This document shows, piece after piece, positions 15,086 through 23,534 of a DNA stretch of 37,088 nt (position 1 is the first letter of the stretch; every line of letters begins with the position of its first letter). Below the pieces are notes generated by a model. That model was not told where the DNA came from. It saw only the letters and a program-made list of their open reading frames with translations, and ran no database searches. The DNA is taken from the NCBI GenBank assembly GCA_030431755.1, contig JAUIIK010000042.1:1-37088 (forward strand). Reading direction: 5' to 3'. The position numbers and the translations under genes are program-made. This DNA comes from Chloroflexia bacterium (GTDB lineage: Bacteria > Chloroflexota > Chloroflexia > Thermomicrobiales > CFX8).

Positions 15086-16147
15086 GTGCAGGATGGGACA
15101 AAGGCATTTCTCTACCGAATGTTAGAGACTGCCAGCCCTTCGGGGTTCGAGACGGAAGCGGCGCGTGTGTGGCGCGCCGAGGCCGAGACATTCGCCGACG
15201 AGGTGGAGGTCGATAGCAACGGCAACTCATATGCGCGGCTCAAGGGCGATGGTCCGCGCGTCATGATCGAGGGCCACATCGACGAGATCGGCGTCATGAT
15301 CACGCATATCGACGACGATGGCTTTCTCTGGTTTAGCGGCATCGGCGGCTGGGACGATCAGGTGCTGGTCGGGCAACGCATCCGGATCATCGGAACGCAC
15401 GAGACCGTCGTCGGCATTATTGGCAAGAAGCCGATCCATCAGATGCAGCCGGAAGACCGCAACAAGGTCTCGAAGATGCACACGCTCTGGATCGACATCG
15501 GTGTGAGCAACGCCGAGGAAGCGCGGGAGCTTGTCGAGATCGGCGATCCGGGGGTCGTCGAGCAACCGCTGGTCGAGTTTGGCGATGACCTGATCGTCTG
15601 CCGGGGGCTGGACAACCGCGTCGGCGCATTCGTCGCGCTCGAAGCGCTGCGGAAGCTTGCCGAGGGCGAACGTCCCGCGGCCGATGTCTGGGCAGTCGCG
15701 GCGGTGCAGGAGGAAGTTGGGCTCTTTGGAGCTCGCACCAGCGCCTACCACCTTGAGCCGGACGTTGCTATCGCAATCGACGTCACCCACGCGACCGACC
15801 ATCCGGAAGCGAACGTGCGCGGCCTGGGGAAGATCAAGGTCGGTGGCGGCCCTTCGTTCGCGCGGGGTAATGCGATCCATCCCGGTGTCTTCGCTGGCCT
15901 CGTCGCGGCGGCAAAGGCTGAGAACATCCCCTACTCCGTCGAGTCCGCCCCGGTGCGGAGCGGCACCGATGCCGACTCGATCACCCGCGAGCGTGCTGGG
16001 ATACCGACCGGCCTGGTTTCGATCCCGAATCGCTACATGCACTCGCCGAGCGAGCTGGTCAGCCTGACCGACCTCGACCGTTGCGCGGGCGTCATCGCGG
16101 CCTACACACGCCGCCTCGACGCGGAACCCGATTTCCGCCGGCACTAA
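15086..16147 (+). CDS. M42-family metallo-aminopeptidase
   Basis: 353 residues, the normal length for M42 (PepA/TET/FrvX-type) aminopeptidases; cytosolic, often dodecameric, trimming peptides. Metal and catalytic residues visible in order: His in EGHIDEIGVM, Asp in RGLDNRVGA, Glu-Glu in AVQEEVGLFGAR, Asp in AIDVTHATD, and His in NRYMHSPSE. SGTDADSITRERAGIPT is also a family segment. GTG start at 15086 with AAAGGCGG upstream. Lies 63 nt after the PucR gene, so probably one operon; ended by a strong hairpin. Confidence 0.94.
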   Translation: MQDGTKAFLYRMLETASPSGFETEAARVWRAEAETFADEVEVDSNGNSYARLKGDGPRVMIEGHIDEIGVMITHIDDDGFLWFSGIGGWDDQVLVGQRIRIIGTHETVVGIIGKKPIHQMQPEDRNKVSKMHTLWIDIGVSNAEEARELVEIGDPGVVEQPLVEFGDDLIVCRGLDNRVGAFVALEALRKLAEGERPAADVWAVAAVQEEVGLFGARTSAYHLEPDVAIAIDVTHATDHPEANVRGLGKIKVGGGPSFARGNAIHPGVFAGLVAAAKAENIPYSVESAPVRSGTDADSITRERAGIPTGLVSIPNRYMHSPSELVSLTDLDRCAGVIAAYTRRLDAEPDFRRH

Positions 16148-16203
16148 CAACCGGCTCTATACCAGCAGGTGTGACGTCAGCTGATCAGGGTCAAGAGATC
16201 TGT

Positions 16204-16277
16204 GTAGGGCTGGGGCTTGTCTCCAGCCGCTTCGGACATCGGTCTCGCCGGTGGCCGGGGACGAGCCCCGGCCCTAC
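16204..16277. repeat. Dispersed GC-rich hairpin repeat, copy 2
   Basis: Arms 16204-16224 and 16257-16277, 21 nt each. The three mismatches are all C-to-T in the left arm, which keep G-U pairing. The right arm is an exact 21-nt reverse-complement match to 7358-7378. Confidence 0.75.
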
Positions 16278-16344
16278 GACCGTCTGGGATTCGACCCTCC
16301 TGCCGGATAGTGCAATGCGGGGTCGTCAGCCGACAGATAGCACG

Positions 16345-16373
16345 GCGGCCGGTCAAGCATCTTGACCGGCCGC
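16345..16373. terminator. Strong terminator between M42 peptidase and cytochrome c
   Basis: Perfect 13-bp stem GCGGCCGGTCAAG (16345-16357) and CTTGACCGGCCGC (16361-16373) with a 3-nt loop, followed on the plus strand by TGGTTTGTT. Sits between convergent genes and can serve both. Confidence 0.8.
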
Positions 16374-16391
16374 TGGTTTGTTCGCTCGGAT

Positions 16392-16823
16392 CTAATTCGG
16401 GGGCTGGGCGACGTAGGCGAAGACGTTGAAGAAGTTCTCGTCGGTCAGGTCCGTCGTGGCGTACATGATGACGCGGTCATTGGCCTCGTGGGTGATCGAG
16501 CCATCGGCTTTGGTGCCTTCGCGGAAGAACACTTCCCAGTCGGGCCAGAGGTAGAGGTTCCCGCGAATATCGGGCCCGATGCCGTTGCCAGTTTGCGCGT
16601 GACAACCGATGCACCAGGTGTCCCAGGTCGTCCGGCCGCGCGCCGGATCGCCCAGAAACTCGCCGGCGCTCTCGGCGATCGCTGTCTGTGTGACGGCTTC
16701 CTGAGCTTGCTCGGTTTTGACGGCTTCCGGCGTCAAATCTTGGAGATCGACCCGCCCGCAAGCCGCGACGACCAGCACCAACACACCTGTGAGCGTCAGG
16801 ATTATCCCCCACCTGCGCTGCAT
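16392..16823 (-). CDS. Lipoprotein c-type cytochrome (monoheme)
   Basis: 143 residues. Signal peptide QRRWGIILTLTGVLVLVVAAC ends in a lipobox VAAC (Cys about 22), so it should be a membrane-tethered extracytoplasmic lipoprotein. One heme site, CIGCH, with the preceding ARGRTTWDTW typical of cytochrome c class I; INGIGPDIRG-like text (NGIGPDIRG) follows. The distal axial ligand is likely the Met of RVIMYATT. ATG 16823 is chosen because it begins the signal peptide; the frame is open to 16922 with 33 unlike residues. Probable soluble-domain electron carrier. No oxidase genes nearby. A promoter lies upstream. Confidence 0.88.
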   Translation of the reverse strand: MQRRWGIILTLTGVLVLVVAACGRVDLQDLTPEAVKTEQAQEAVTQTAIAESAGEFLGDPARGRTTWDTWCIGCHAQTGNGIGPDIRGNLYLWPDWEVFFREGTKADGSITHEANDRVIMYATTDLTDENFFNVFAYVAQPPN

Positions 16824-16921
16824 AGCTCTCGGACTCCCCTCGTCGCCGGACGCATTCGGCGTCGGCTCTCCACGGCCTCCCCCTGCGATGACTGGGTCAA
16901 TGTAGCTTGAATGCAACGGCA

Positions 16922-16949
16922 ACTATAACCGATGTTCCATAGTCATCAA
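16922..16949 (-). promoter_or_regulatory. Sigma70-like promoter for the cytochrome c gene
   Basis: Minus strand TTGATG (16949-16944), 16-nt spacer, TATAGT (16927-16922). Leader about 90 nt to ATG 16823. Lies in the divergent gap with the M24 peptidase gene. Confidence 0.55.
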
Positions 16950-17029
16950 CCAGCCCGCTTGTGCGAACGGTAGAAATCGGTGATGATCGCTGCGCCGATG
17001 GAATCAACGAGTACATAAGGAGCACCGCC

Positions 17030-18190
17030 ATGCCAGATTATGACGCCCGCATCGCCAGCCTCCGCGAGGCCATGGCTGAACAGGATGTGGCCGTGCTCTT
17101 CCTGCCGGTCTCCAGCACCCTGGAGTATTTCACTGGCATTTCCTGGCCGATTCCGAACCCGACCGAGCACGACCGCCCCGGCGACTGGGTCTCCGGAATG
17201 TATCTCGGGCTGGACGCCGGGCCGGTCATCGTCGAGCCACAGATGGGCAGCGCGGCGATGGTCGCCCAGGTGGCCGACAAACCGGGGATCAGCGACCTCC
17301 ATGTCTTGACCGAACTTGACGACTATGGCACGGTCCTGGCCGGCTACGTGCAGTCGATGCGCGGCACGGGCGGCGGGAAGCTCGCACTCGCCGAACACGC
17401 CTGGGCCAAGACGACGATCGCTGCTTTGTGCGCCGCCCCGGATGCCGAGATCATCAACGCACACGACCTGATTTGGCCACTGCGGATGATCAAGGATGAC
17501 GAGGAGCAGGCGCTCATGCGCGCCGCCGCGCAGCTCGTCGACGAGGCTTACGAGCCGATCCTTGCCCAGTTGCAGCTTGGCATGACGACCGGCGACATCG
17601 CCCGCATGGTCGATGACACACTGGCCGAATTCGGGGCGGACTGGACGTCGTTTCATACTGGCATCTACATGGGCGGCAAGCCGGATCCAGGCGCGGCATC
17701 GGTCTTCGAGGCGACTGATAGGGTGCTGGAGCGGGGCGGATCCGTCGCCTTCGACTTCGGGGCGCTGCTCGATGGCTACTGCTCCGACTTCGGCCGGACC
17801 GTTTTCATCGGCGAACCGTCCGACGAACGCCGCCAGGTCTACGAACTGGTGATGGCTTCCCAGCAGGCCGCGATTGAGCGCATGGTCGATGGCCAGATCA
17901 CCGCCGCGCAGCTCGACGATGTCGCCCGTTCGATCATTGCCGATGCCGGCTACGGTGAGCAGTTCATCCACCGTCTCGGCCATTCGATCGGCAAGGACGT
18001 CCACGAGCCGCCGTTCCTACTGGAGGCGGATCAAACCGTCCTGAGAACTGGAATGTGCTTCACCATCGAGCCGAGCGTCGTGCTCGACGATGGCGGCTTC
18101 ATCCGGGTTGAGGATGTCGTGATGGTTGGTCCCGACGGCGGTGTCAACTTCAACTCAACCAGCCACGAACTGCGGGTACTGGACCTGTAG
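17030..18190 (+). CDS. M24-family Xaa-Pro aminopeptidase/dipeptidase
   Basis: 386 residues. N-terminal creatinase-type domain (about 1-140: RIASLREAMAEQDVAVLFLP, LEYFTGISWP) then the pita-bread catalytic domain. Metal ligands: Asp and Asp in VAFDFGALLDGYCSDFGRT, His in LGHSIGKDVHEPP, Glu in CFTIEPSVV, Glu in IRVEDVVMV. Cleaves X-Pro bonds; cytosolic, dinuclear metal. ATG 17030 has AAGGAG 7 nt upstream, better than the upstream in-frame ATG at 16961. Divergent from the cytochrome gene. Peptidase versus creatinase-type substrate cannot be decided, but X-Pro peptide cleavage is most likely. Confidence 0.9.
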   Translation: MPDYDARIASLREAMAEQDVAVLFLPVSSTLEYFTGISWPIPNPTEHDRPGDWVSGMYLGLDAGPVIVEPQMGSAAMVAQVADKPGISDLHVLTELDDYGTVLAGYVQSMRGTGGGKLALAEHAWAKTTIAALCAAPDAEIINAHDLIWPLRMIKDDEEQALMRAAAQLVDEAYEPILAQLQLGMTTGDIARMVDDTLAEFGADWTSFHTGIYMGGKPDPGAASVFEATDRVLERGGSVAFDFGALLDGYCSDFGRTVFIGEPSDERRQVYELVMASQQAAIERMVDGQITAAQLDDVARSIIADAGYGEQFIHRLGHSIGKDVHEPPFLLEADQTVLRTGMCFTIEPSVVLDDGGFIRVEDVVMVGPDGGVNFNSTSHELRVLDL

Positions 18191-18287
18191 ACCCAATTGC
18201 TCAACGATGGACCACTGATTGCGAACAGATCACAGACCACATGCGAAGGCGTGGAGCTGGTACCAGCCTTCACTCGTCGTGATAGGC

Positions 18288-18335
18288 GCCGGCGGAAGAG
18301 CATCGAGCGCGTATGCTCCGTGGCGCGACGCCGGC
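18288..18335 (+). terminator. Compound hairpin downstream of the M24 peptidase
   Basis: Outer stem GCCGGCG (18288-18294)/CGCCGGC (18329-18335) encloses inner stem GAGCAT (18298-18303)/ATGCTC (18313-18318). ATCTTTATG follows. About 100 nt past the stop codon; termination inferred. Confidence 0.45.
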
Positions 18336-18377
18336 CGATATCTTTATGCTGTTTCACGGTGTGGAGTCCGCTAGCGT

Positions 18378-18477
18378 GTAGGGGCGTGGTTCATCACGTC
18401 CAGGGTTCATCGCCGGCGAACGTATGCGGATTCCGAGCGCGGGCGTGAGGGACACCCTCTGGGTCCACGCCCCCTAC
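18378..18477. repeat. GTAGGG-type hairpin repeat, divergent copy 3
   Basis: GTAGGGGCGTGG (18378-18389) pairs with CCACGCCCCCTAC (18465-18477), one bulged base. Same outer GTAGGG...CCTAC boundaries as copies at 7358 and 16204 but a different interior and a longer loop (75 nt). Confidence 0.5.
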
Positions 18478-18870
18478 TACTGTCGCTGGTTTCCTGCCAT
18501 CGATTGCCTGGATCAATATTAGTAAGCATCCCGCACCGCACTTGGCATCCCGAGGCACGAGGGATCTTCGAGCGCAACACTGGTGTTCCGAGGCAGTGGT
18601 GCTCCGTCGTTGCGACGTTGTTGTCAGCGTCTCGTCACGTTGACAGGCGGCGCGTTCGTTGCGAGATCCCGCCTGCGTTGGGATGCCACTGTGGTTGCTG
18701 TGGCGTCCGTTGCATGGCTCGACGTGCCAACAGATTTCGGCGAACGGTTGAACTTGATGTGTAGCGGATGACGACGAACTCCACCGCTACGATTCGCTTG
18801 AGGCCGCCAACGTCGATGTAGCTTGATCAACGTGAAGCGCCGGCCGGCATCTAGGTGATCGGTTGCGGTG

Positions 18871-19716
18871 TCAGTTGTTGCCGTTGGGTGATGCGTCGAG
18901 CCAGGAACCGATGGCGAGGTAGCGTTCCTGCCGCTCGCGTAATAGCGCCGTCTCGCCGCCCGCTGTGGCGATGTCGAGTAGCGTCGCCAGCGCCTGCCGG
19001 AGCTCAGTGGCTGTGCGGGCGAAGGCCTCGGGCGCGTCGTCGTGGGCCGGCTGTGGCTCGGGGATGAGGCGGTCGATGAGCCCGAGCTCCATGAGGTCGG
19101 GCGCTGAGATGCGCATCGCTTCGGCCGCAGCAGGCGCTTGTCCGGCGTCCTTCCAGAGGATCGAGGCCGACGCTTCCGGGCTAGCCACCGAGTAGATTGC
19201 GTTCTCCAGCATCAGGATGCGGTCGGCGACGCCGATCGCCAGCGCTCCGCCGCTGCCGCCCTCGCCGATGACGATCGAAACGATGGGCGCGGGATAGGTC
19301 GTCAACGTCTGGATGCACTCGGCGATGGCGAAGGCCTGGCCGTGCTCCTCGGAGCGCGGCCCCGGATCAGCTCCCGGCGTGTCGACGAAGGTGATGAGCG
19401 GAAAACGGAACTGCGCTCCCATGCGCATGAGGCGCATGGCCTTGCGGTAGCCCTCGGGCCGGGCCATGCCGAAGTTGCGGTCGAGATTCTCGCGGGTGTT
19501 GCGGCCCTTTTGATTGCCGAGGATCATCACGCTCTGGTCACCCAGTCGCGCCGGTCCGCCGATGATCGCGCGGTCGTCGCGGTACTGCCGGTCGCCGTGC
19601 AGCTCGACGAAGTCCTCGAAGATCGCGTTGACGAAATCGAGCGCGCGTGGGCGCTGCGGGTGACGGGCGATAGTGACGCGGTCCCAGGTCGTGCGCGCCT
19701 GCTGCTCAGCCGCCAC
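18871..19716 (-). CDS. accA: Acetyl-CoA carboxylase carboxyltransferase alpha subunit
   Basis: 281 residues. With AccD forms the carboxyltransferase that moves CO2 from carboxybiotin to acetyl-CoA, giving malonyl-CoA for fatty-acid synthesis. Typical AccA text: VTIARHPQRPRALDFVNAIF, LHGDRQYRDD, GNQKGRNTRENL, FGMARPEGYRKAMRLM, FPLITFVDTPGADPG, SIVIGEGGSGGALAIGVADRILMLENAIYSVASPEASASILWKD (whole run visible around 120-165). GTG start at 19716 overlaps the end of accD by 11 nt, so translation is coupled. The N-terminal coiled-coil segment seen in E. coli AccA is largely missing. No accB/accC nearby. Confidence 0.95.
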   Translation of the reverse strand: MAAEQQARTTWDRVTIARHPQRPRALDFVNAIFEDFVELHGDRQYRDDRAIIGGPARLGDQSVMILGNQKGRNTRENLDRNFGMARPEGYRKAMRLMRMGAQFRFPLITFVDTPGADPGPRSEEHGQAFAIAECIQTLTTYPAPIVSIVIGEGGSGGALAIGVADRILMLENAIYSVASPEASASILWKDAGQAPAAAEAMRISAPDLMELGLIDRLIPEPQPAHDDAPEAFARTATELRQALATLLDIATAGGETALLRERQERYLAIGSWLDASPNGNN

Positions 19717-20632
19717 TGCTGACTCCCGCGCCGACGAGCCTCGCGGCTGCCTGCTGAGCGTTGAGCGACTGCGGGACGAAGAGGTCGATCAATGTTGCCA
19801 GCGTTGCCCGCACTTCAGCGCGCGGCACGACCTGATCGATCAAGCCGTGGTCAAGCAGGAACTCAGCGGTCTGGAAGCCCTCGGGCAGCTTCTGGCGCGT
19901 TACCTGTTCGATGACGCGCGGGCCGGCAAAGCCGATGCGCGCGCCCGGCTCGGCGATGACGATATCGGCAGTGGCCGCGTAGCTTGCTGTCACGCCGCCG
20001 TAGCAGGGATCAACCAGCAGCGAGAAGTGTGGCAGACGCGCCGCCCGCAGCAGGTCGAACGCGGCCGTTGTCTTGGCCATCTGCATCAGCGAGAAGAGGC
20101 CTTCCTGCATGCGCGCGCCGCCGGAGCTGGAGATCGTCAGGACCGGCAGGCCGCGTTCGGCGGCGCGCCGGCAGGCACGGGCTAGCTTCTCGCCGTAGGC
20201 CGAGCCCATGCTCGCCCCCATGAACGAGAAATCCGTCGCCGCGACGACGAGCGGTCGCCCGTCGATCTCGATCCGGCCGCTCGAAAGTGCCTCGTTGGCG
20301 TCGTTGTCGGACCTGGCCGCGATGGCGCGGGCACGTTCGATGTAGCGTTCATTGCCAGTCGTGAAGTTGAGCGGATCGTTCGTCGTGAGCGACTCGTCCC
20401 AGGGTTCGTAGCTATCGGCGTCGGCCAGCAGCTCGATGCGCTGCCGGGCGGAGAGACGGAAGTGGTATGAGCAGCGCGGGCAGACGTGATGGGCGCGTTC
20501 GAGCTCGCGGGCATAGATCAGGTCGCCGCAGCCGCCGCACTTGCGCCACATATCGTCGGGCACGTTGGACTGCTGGTCGTCGTCACGGCCAGTTCGGAAG
20601 CTCGGTTTTCGCCGAAAAATGATCTCGCGCAT
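19706..20632 (-). CDS. accD: Acetyl-CoA carboxylase carboxyltransferase beta subunit
   Basis: 308 residues. N-terminal zinc ribbon: CGGCG and CPRCS (two CxxC pairs about residues 32-54). The crotonase-like body carries YIERARAIAAR, FMGASMGSAYGEKLARA, SSGGARMQEGLFSLMQMAKT and YGGVTASYA, all AccD hallmarks. Partner of AccA encoded directly downstream with overlapping ends. ATG 20632 (MREIIFRRKPSF) fits the family; the open frame continues to 21058 but that part overlaps hyuA on the other strand and is not protein-like. The upstream gap is shared with the divergent hyuA gene. Confidence 0.95.
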   Translation of the reverse strand: MREIIFRRKPSFRTGRDDDQQSNVPDDMWRKCGGCGDLIYARELERAHHVCPRCSYHFRLSARQRIELLADADSYEPWDESLTTNDPLNFTTGNERYIERARAIAARSDNDANEALSSGRIEIDGRPLVVAATDFSFMGASMGSAYGEKLARACRRAAERGLPVLTISSSGGARMQEGLFSLMQMAKTTAAFDLLRAARLPHFSLLVDPCYGGVTASYAATADIVIAEPGARIGFAGPRVIEQVTRQKLPEGFQTAEFLLDHGLIDQVVPRAEVRATLATLIDLFVPQSLNAQQAAARLVGAGVSSGG

Positions 20633-20678
20633 GAGTGTTCGCCGGGCCCCCTCGCCACAACCCGTGCAGTAGCGGGAG

Positions 20679-20684
20679 AGTATA
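20679..20684 (-). promoter_or_regulatory. Candidate -10 box for accD-accA
   Basis: Minus strand TATACT, preceded by TG one base further upstream (TGCTATACT). No good -35 is seen 17 nt before (CAGGTT). Leader would be about 40 nt. Confidence 0.4.
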
Positions 20685-20708
20685 GCACATGCGCGGCGCT
20701 GAACCTGG

Positions 20709-20737
20709 TTGCGTCCCGGTACGGCGCTTCCTATACT
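20709..20737 (+). promoter_or_regulatory. Sigma70-like promoter for hyuA
   Basis: TTGCGT (20709-20714), 17-nt spacer, TATACT (20732-20737). Start expected near 20744, giving a 37-nt leader to ATG 20781. Faces away from the accD promoter. Confidence 0.55.
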
Positions 20738-20780
20738 GCGGCGCGGCGGGATGCGGCACGGAGTAGTGAGAGCGGGATCA

Positions 20781-22889
20781 ATGACGGTCGAGCAGGCTGA
20801 GGTCAGAGTTGGCGTTGACATTGGCGGTACGTTCACTGATCTGCTCGTCTTCGACCTCGCCTCCGGCAGGTTCCAGCCCGGGAAGACCCTGACAACACCC
20901 GACGAGCCAAGCCGCGCCGTGACCGAGGGGCTGGCGACTGTGCTCGCCGACGCTGGCATCACGCCCGCCGCCGTCCGGCAGATCGTCCATGGGACGACGC
21001 TCGTGACCAACGCGATCATCGAGCGCAAGGGCGCGGAGACGGCGCTGATAACAACCAAGGGCTTCCGCGATGCCGTCGAGATCGGCCGCGAGCACCGCTA
21101 CGACATGTACGACATCTTCCTGGAACTGCCCGAACCGCTCGTGCCGCGCCGCCGCCGGTTGGAGCTCAATGAACGTGTGCTGTCCGATGGCGAGGTGCTG
21201 ACGCCGGTCGACCCCGATGAGGTCGAAGCGCTCGCCCGGCAGCTGGCCGGTGACGGGATCGAGGCGGTCGCCGTCGCGTTGCTGCACAGCTACCGCAACC
21301 CCGAGCATGAGCGGCAGGTCGAGGCGATTCTCAACGAGTACGCGCCGGACCTGATCGTCTCGACCTCCTCCGACGTGGTGCCAGAGATCCGGGAGTACGA
21401 GCGCACGTCGACGACGATTGCCAATGTCTACGTGCGGCCTGTGGTCACGCGCTACCTCGGACAGTTGGAGGAGTCGCTGGCGGAGATGGGGTTTGCCGGC
21501 AGTCTCTTCATCATGCTGTCGTCGGGCGGGATCTGCACGGTCGAGACGGCCCGGCGCTACCCGATCCGCTTGATCGAGTCCGGCCCGGCAGCCGGGGCGA
21601 TCGCCGCTGCCGAGTACGGCCGGCGCATCGGGATGGAGAATGTCCTCTCCTTCGATATGGGCGGCACGACGGCAAAGGCCTGCATCATCGATGACGGGGA
21701 ACCGATGACGACCTCCGATTTCGAGGTCAGCCGCGTCTACCGCTTCAAGAAGGGCTCCGGCCTGCCGGTCAAGGTACCCGTTATCGAGATGATCGAGATT
21801 GGCGCCGGCGGCGGCTCCACGGCCTGGATCGATTCGCTGGGACTGCTCAAGGTTGGTCCGGAGTCCGCTGGAGCCCAGCCGGGCCCGGTCTGCTACGGCC
21901 AGGGCGGGACGCAGCCGACAGTGACGGATGCCGACCTCGTGCTCGGCTACCTCGATCCCAACTACTTCCTCGGCGGCGCGATGGCGCTCGATATTCAGGG
22001 GGCCAAGGAGGCAATTGTCCGCGAGATCGCCGAGCCACTGGGCCTGGACCTGCTCGCGGCCGCCTGGGGTATCCATCAGGTCGTCAACGAGAACATGGCC
22101 GGGGCAGCCCGCATCCATGCCATCGAGCAGGGCAAGGACCCGCGCTCATATCCGCTGTTCGCCTTCGGCGGCGCCGGCCCGGTGCATGCCTTCAACGTCG
22201 CTCGGATTCTGCGCTCGCCGCGCATGGTCGTCCCGCTGGGCGCTGGCGTGACCTCGACCGTTGGCTTCCTCACAGCGCCGCTCTCGTTTGATTTTGTGCG
22301 GACATTTTACGGTCGGCTGGACGACATGGACTGGGCCCATGTGAACGGTCTCTTTGGTGAGATGGAGCGCGAGGGTCGCTCGATTCTCGATGCCGCCGGG
22401 GTACCGAAGGCCGAGGTAACCGTTCAGCGCTCGGCCGAGATGCGCTATGTCGGCCAGGGCCACGAGATCGTCGTTGAGATTCCCCAGGGTGAGCTGTCAG
22501 ACGAGAGCATCCCGGAGCTGACTCAGCGCTTCGAGCGCGAATATCAACGGCTCTACGAGCGGGGCGCTGGCGACAATCCAGTCGAGTCGCTCTCCTGGCG
22601 GGTGGTCATCAGCGGCCGCCGGCCGGAGCTGCCGTTGGACCGTATGCGCGGCGAGGGCGACTTCGTCGAGCTCGTGCCGGACGCGCAGAAGGGCGAGCGG
22701 CGGGTCTACCTGCCCGAAGACGGCAAGCTCGCTGCCGTGCCCGTCTTCGACCGCTACAAGCTCGGTCCCGGCGCGCGCATGACCGGCCCGGCCATCCTCG
22801 AAGAGCGCGAGTCGACGGTCGTGATCGGCCGCAATGCGCGGTTGGCCGTGGACGACTACTTGAATGTCATCGTGGATATGGATGCCTGA
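20781..22889 (+). CDS. hyuA: Hydantoinase/oxoprolinase family protein, HyuA-type subunit
   Basis: 702 residues. ATP-binding ASKHA-like subunit of N-methylhydantoinase/5-oxoprolinase/acetone carboxylase-type enzymes, which hydrolyse or carboxylate cyclic amides or ketones with ATP. Motifs: VGVDIGGTFTDLLVFD (9-24), IVHGTTLVTNAIIERKGA, GFRDAVEIGREHRYDMYD, SGPAAGAIAAAEYG, FDMGGTTAKACIID, GAGGGSTAWID, and FAFGGAGPVHAF. ATG 20781 is the family-like start; the frame extends upstream to 20709, but that lies inside the promoter. The partner hyuB lies 1.9 kb downstream on the same strand with four intervening elements, an unusual split. Which cyclic substrate is used cannot be told. Confidence 0.92.
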   Translation: MTVEQAEVRVGVDIGGTFTDLLVFDLASGRFQPGKTLTTPDEPSRAVTEGLATVLADAGITPAAVRQIVHGTTLVTNAIIERKGAETALITTKGFRDAVEIGREHRYDMYDIFLELPEPLVPRRRRLELNERVLSDGEVLTPVDPDEVEALARQLAGDGIEAVAVALLHSYRNPEHERQVEAILNEYAPDLIVSTSSDVVPEIREYERTSTTIANVYVRPVVTRYLGQLEESLAEMGFAGSLFIMLSSGGICTVETARRYPIRLIESGPAAGAIAAAEYGRRIGMENVLSFDMGGTTAKACIIDDGEPMTTSDFEVSRVYRFKKGSGLPVKVPVIEMIEIGAGGGSTAWIDSLGLLKVGPESAGAQPGPVCYGQGGTQPTVTDADLVLGYLDPNYFLGGAMALDIQGAKEAIVREIAEPLGLDLLAAAWGIHQVVNENMAGAARIHAIEQGKDPRSYPLFAFGGAGPVHAFNVARILRSPRMVVPLGAGVTSTVGFLTAPLSFDFVRTFYGRLDDMDWAHVNGLFGEMEREGRSILDAAGVPKAEVTVQRSAEMRYVGQGHEIVVEIPQGELSDESIPELTQRFEREYQRLYERGAGDNPVESLSWRVVISGRRPELPLDRMRGEGDFVELVPDAQKGERRVYLPEDGKLAAVPVFDRYKLGPGARMTGPAILEERESTVVIGRNARLAVDDYLNVIVDMDA

Positions 22890-22946
22890 GCGTTTCTGAT
22901 AACGCACCGATAACAACGTAATCATGTAATTCCAGCAATATGCGTA

Positions 22947-22975
22947 TTGACATGCAGTCATGCTGGCCGTACAAT
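22947..22975 (+). promoter_or_regulatory. Near-consensus sigma70 promoter for the glyoxalase pair
   Basis: TTGACA (22947-22952), 17-nt spacer, TACAAT (22970-22975). Start near 22982; leader about 118 nt to GTG 23100. A small hairpin GAGCG/CGCTC lies in the leader near 23008-23022. Confidence 0.75.
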
Positions 22976-23099
22976 CCGAACAAATGGTCGGGTTGTACGT
23001 TCAATGACGAGCGTTTCGCGCTCCAACTCCGACCTGTTTCAGAACCGATGCATCGTGCGGACGCGCCGGTTTGATCCGGCAACGAAAGGACGGGTCGCT

Positions 23100-23504
23100 G
23101 TGGCAAGAGTTATCCCGATCATCCATGTCGACGACATCGACGCAGCGCTGGACTTCTACACCGGCGTGCTGGAATGCGAGCTCGATTTTGTTGGCCGGGA
23201 TGACGACGGCGTGGCCTACCACTCTGGCGTGACCTTTCAGGGCGCGCCGCTGATGATCGGTTCACGCATGAATCTCACCGTGGAGGAACGGGATCGCCCG
23301 CCCGGCGGCCTGATCGTCCAGTTCGATCTCGACGAGGAGATCGACGCTTACTACGAACGGGTGCTAGCCCACGACGTGGATGTCTCAAGTCCGATCGCGG
23401 ACCGCTATTGGGGACAACGGAGTTTCCAAATCCACGACCCGTTTGGCTATCACCTGAGCTTTGCCATGGATCTCGACGAGAATGGCACGCTGGCTGCAGA
23501 TTAG
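23100..23504 (+). CDS. Glyoxalase/bleomycin-resistance (VOC) fold protein 1
   Basis: 134 residues, one VOC module pair. Visible: VIPIIHVDDIDAALDFYTGVLEC (strand and helix of the first beta-alpha-beta unit), then YWGQRSFQIHDPFGYHLSFAMD, whose DPFGYHLSF is the usual C-terminal metal-side motif. GTG 23100 follows AAAGGA by about 9 nt; the frame is open further upstream but that part contains the promoter and is not protein-like. Lies 30 nt before a second VOC gene. May be a lyase, dioxygenase or binding/resistance protein; metal ligands are incomplete by eye, so enzymatic function is open. Confidence 0.85.
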   Translation: MARVIPIIHVDDIDAALDFYTGVLECELDFVGRDDDGVAYHSGVTFQGAPLMIGSRMNLTVEERDRPPGGLIVQFDLDEEIDAYYERVLAHDVDVSSPIADRYWGQRSFQIHDPFGYHLSFAMDLDENGTLAAD

Positions 23505-23534
23505 CCGCCGGCGATCTAAGGAGGACTCACGACC

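Larger units (their letters stand above)
18191..18870. other. 680-nt gene-free region
   Basis: Between the M24 gene and accA. Short open frames here have no recognisable protein character. It contains a compound hairpin after the M24 gene (18288-18335) and a third GTAGGG-type hairpin repeat (18378-18477). From 18478 to 18870 I see nothing I can name. Confidence 0.6.

Noticed and set aside
18504-18830. Small open frames in the 18191-18870 gap on both strands
   Set aside because: Cys/Arg/His-rich, no ribosome-binding site, no domain; consistent with random open frames.
20633-21058. N-terminal extension of accD
   Set aside because: Would overlap hyuA head-on and the promoter region; the residues before MREIIFRRK do not resemble AccD.
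20778-22118. 446-codon minus-strand open frame
   Set aside because: Opposite hyuA, which has full family motifs; the reverse frame is Arg/Asp/His-rich without any recognisable fold.
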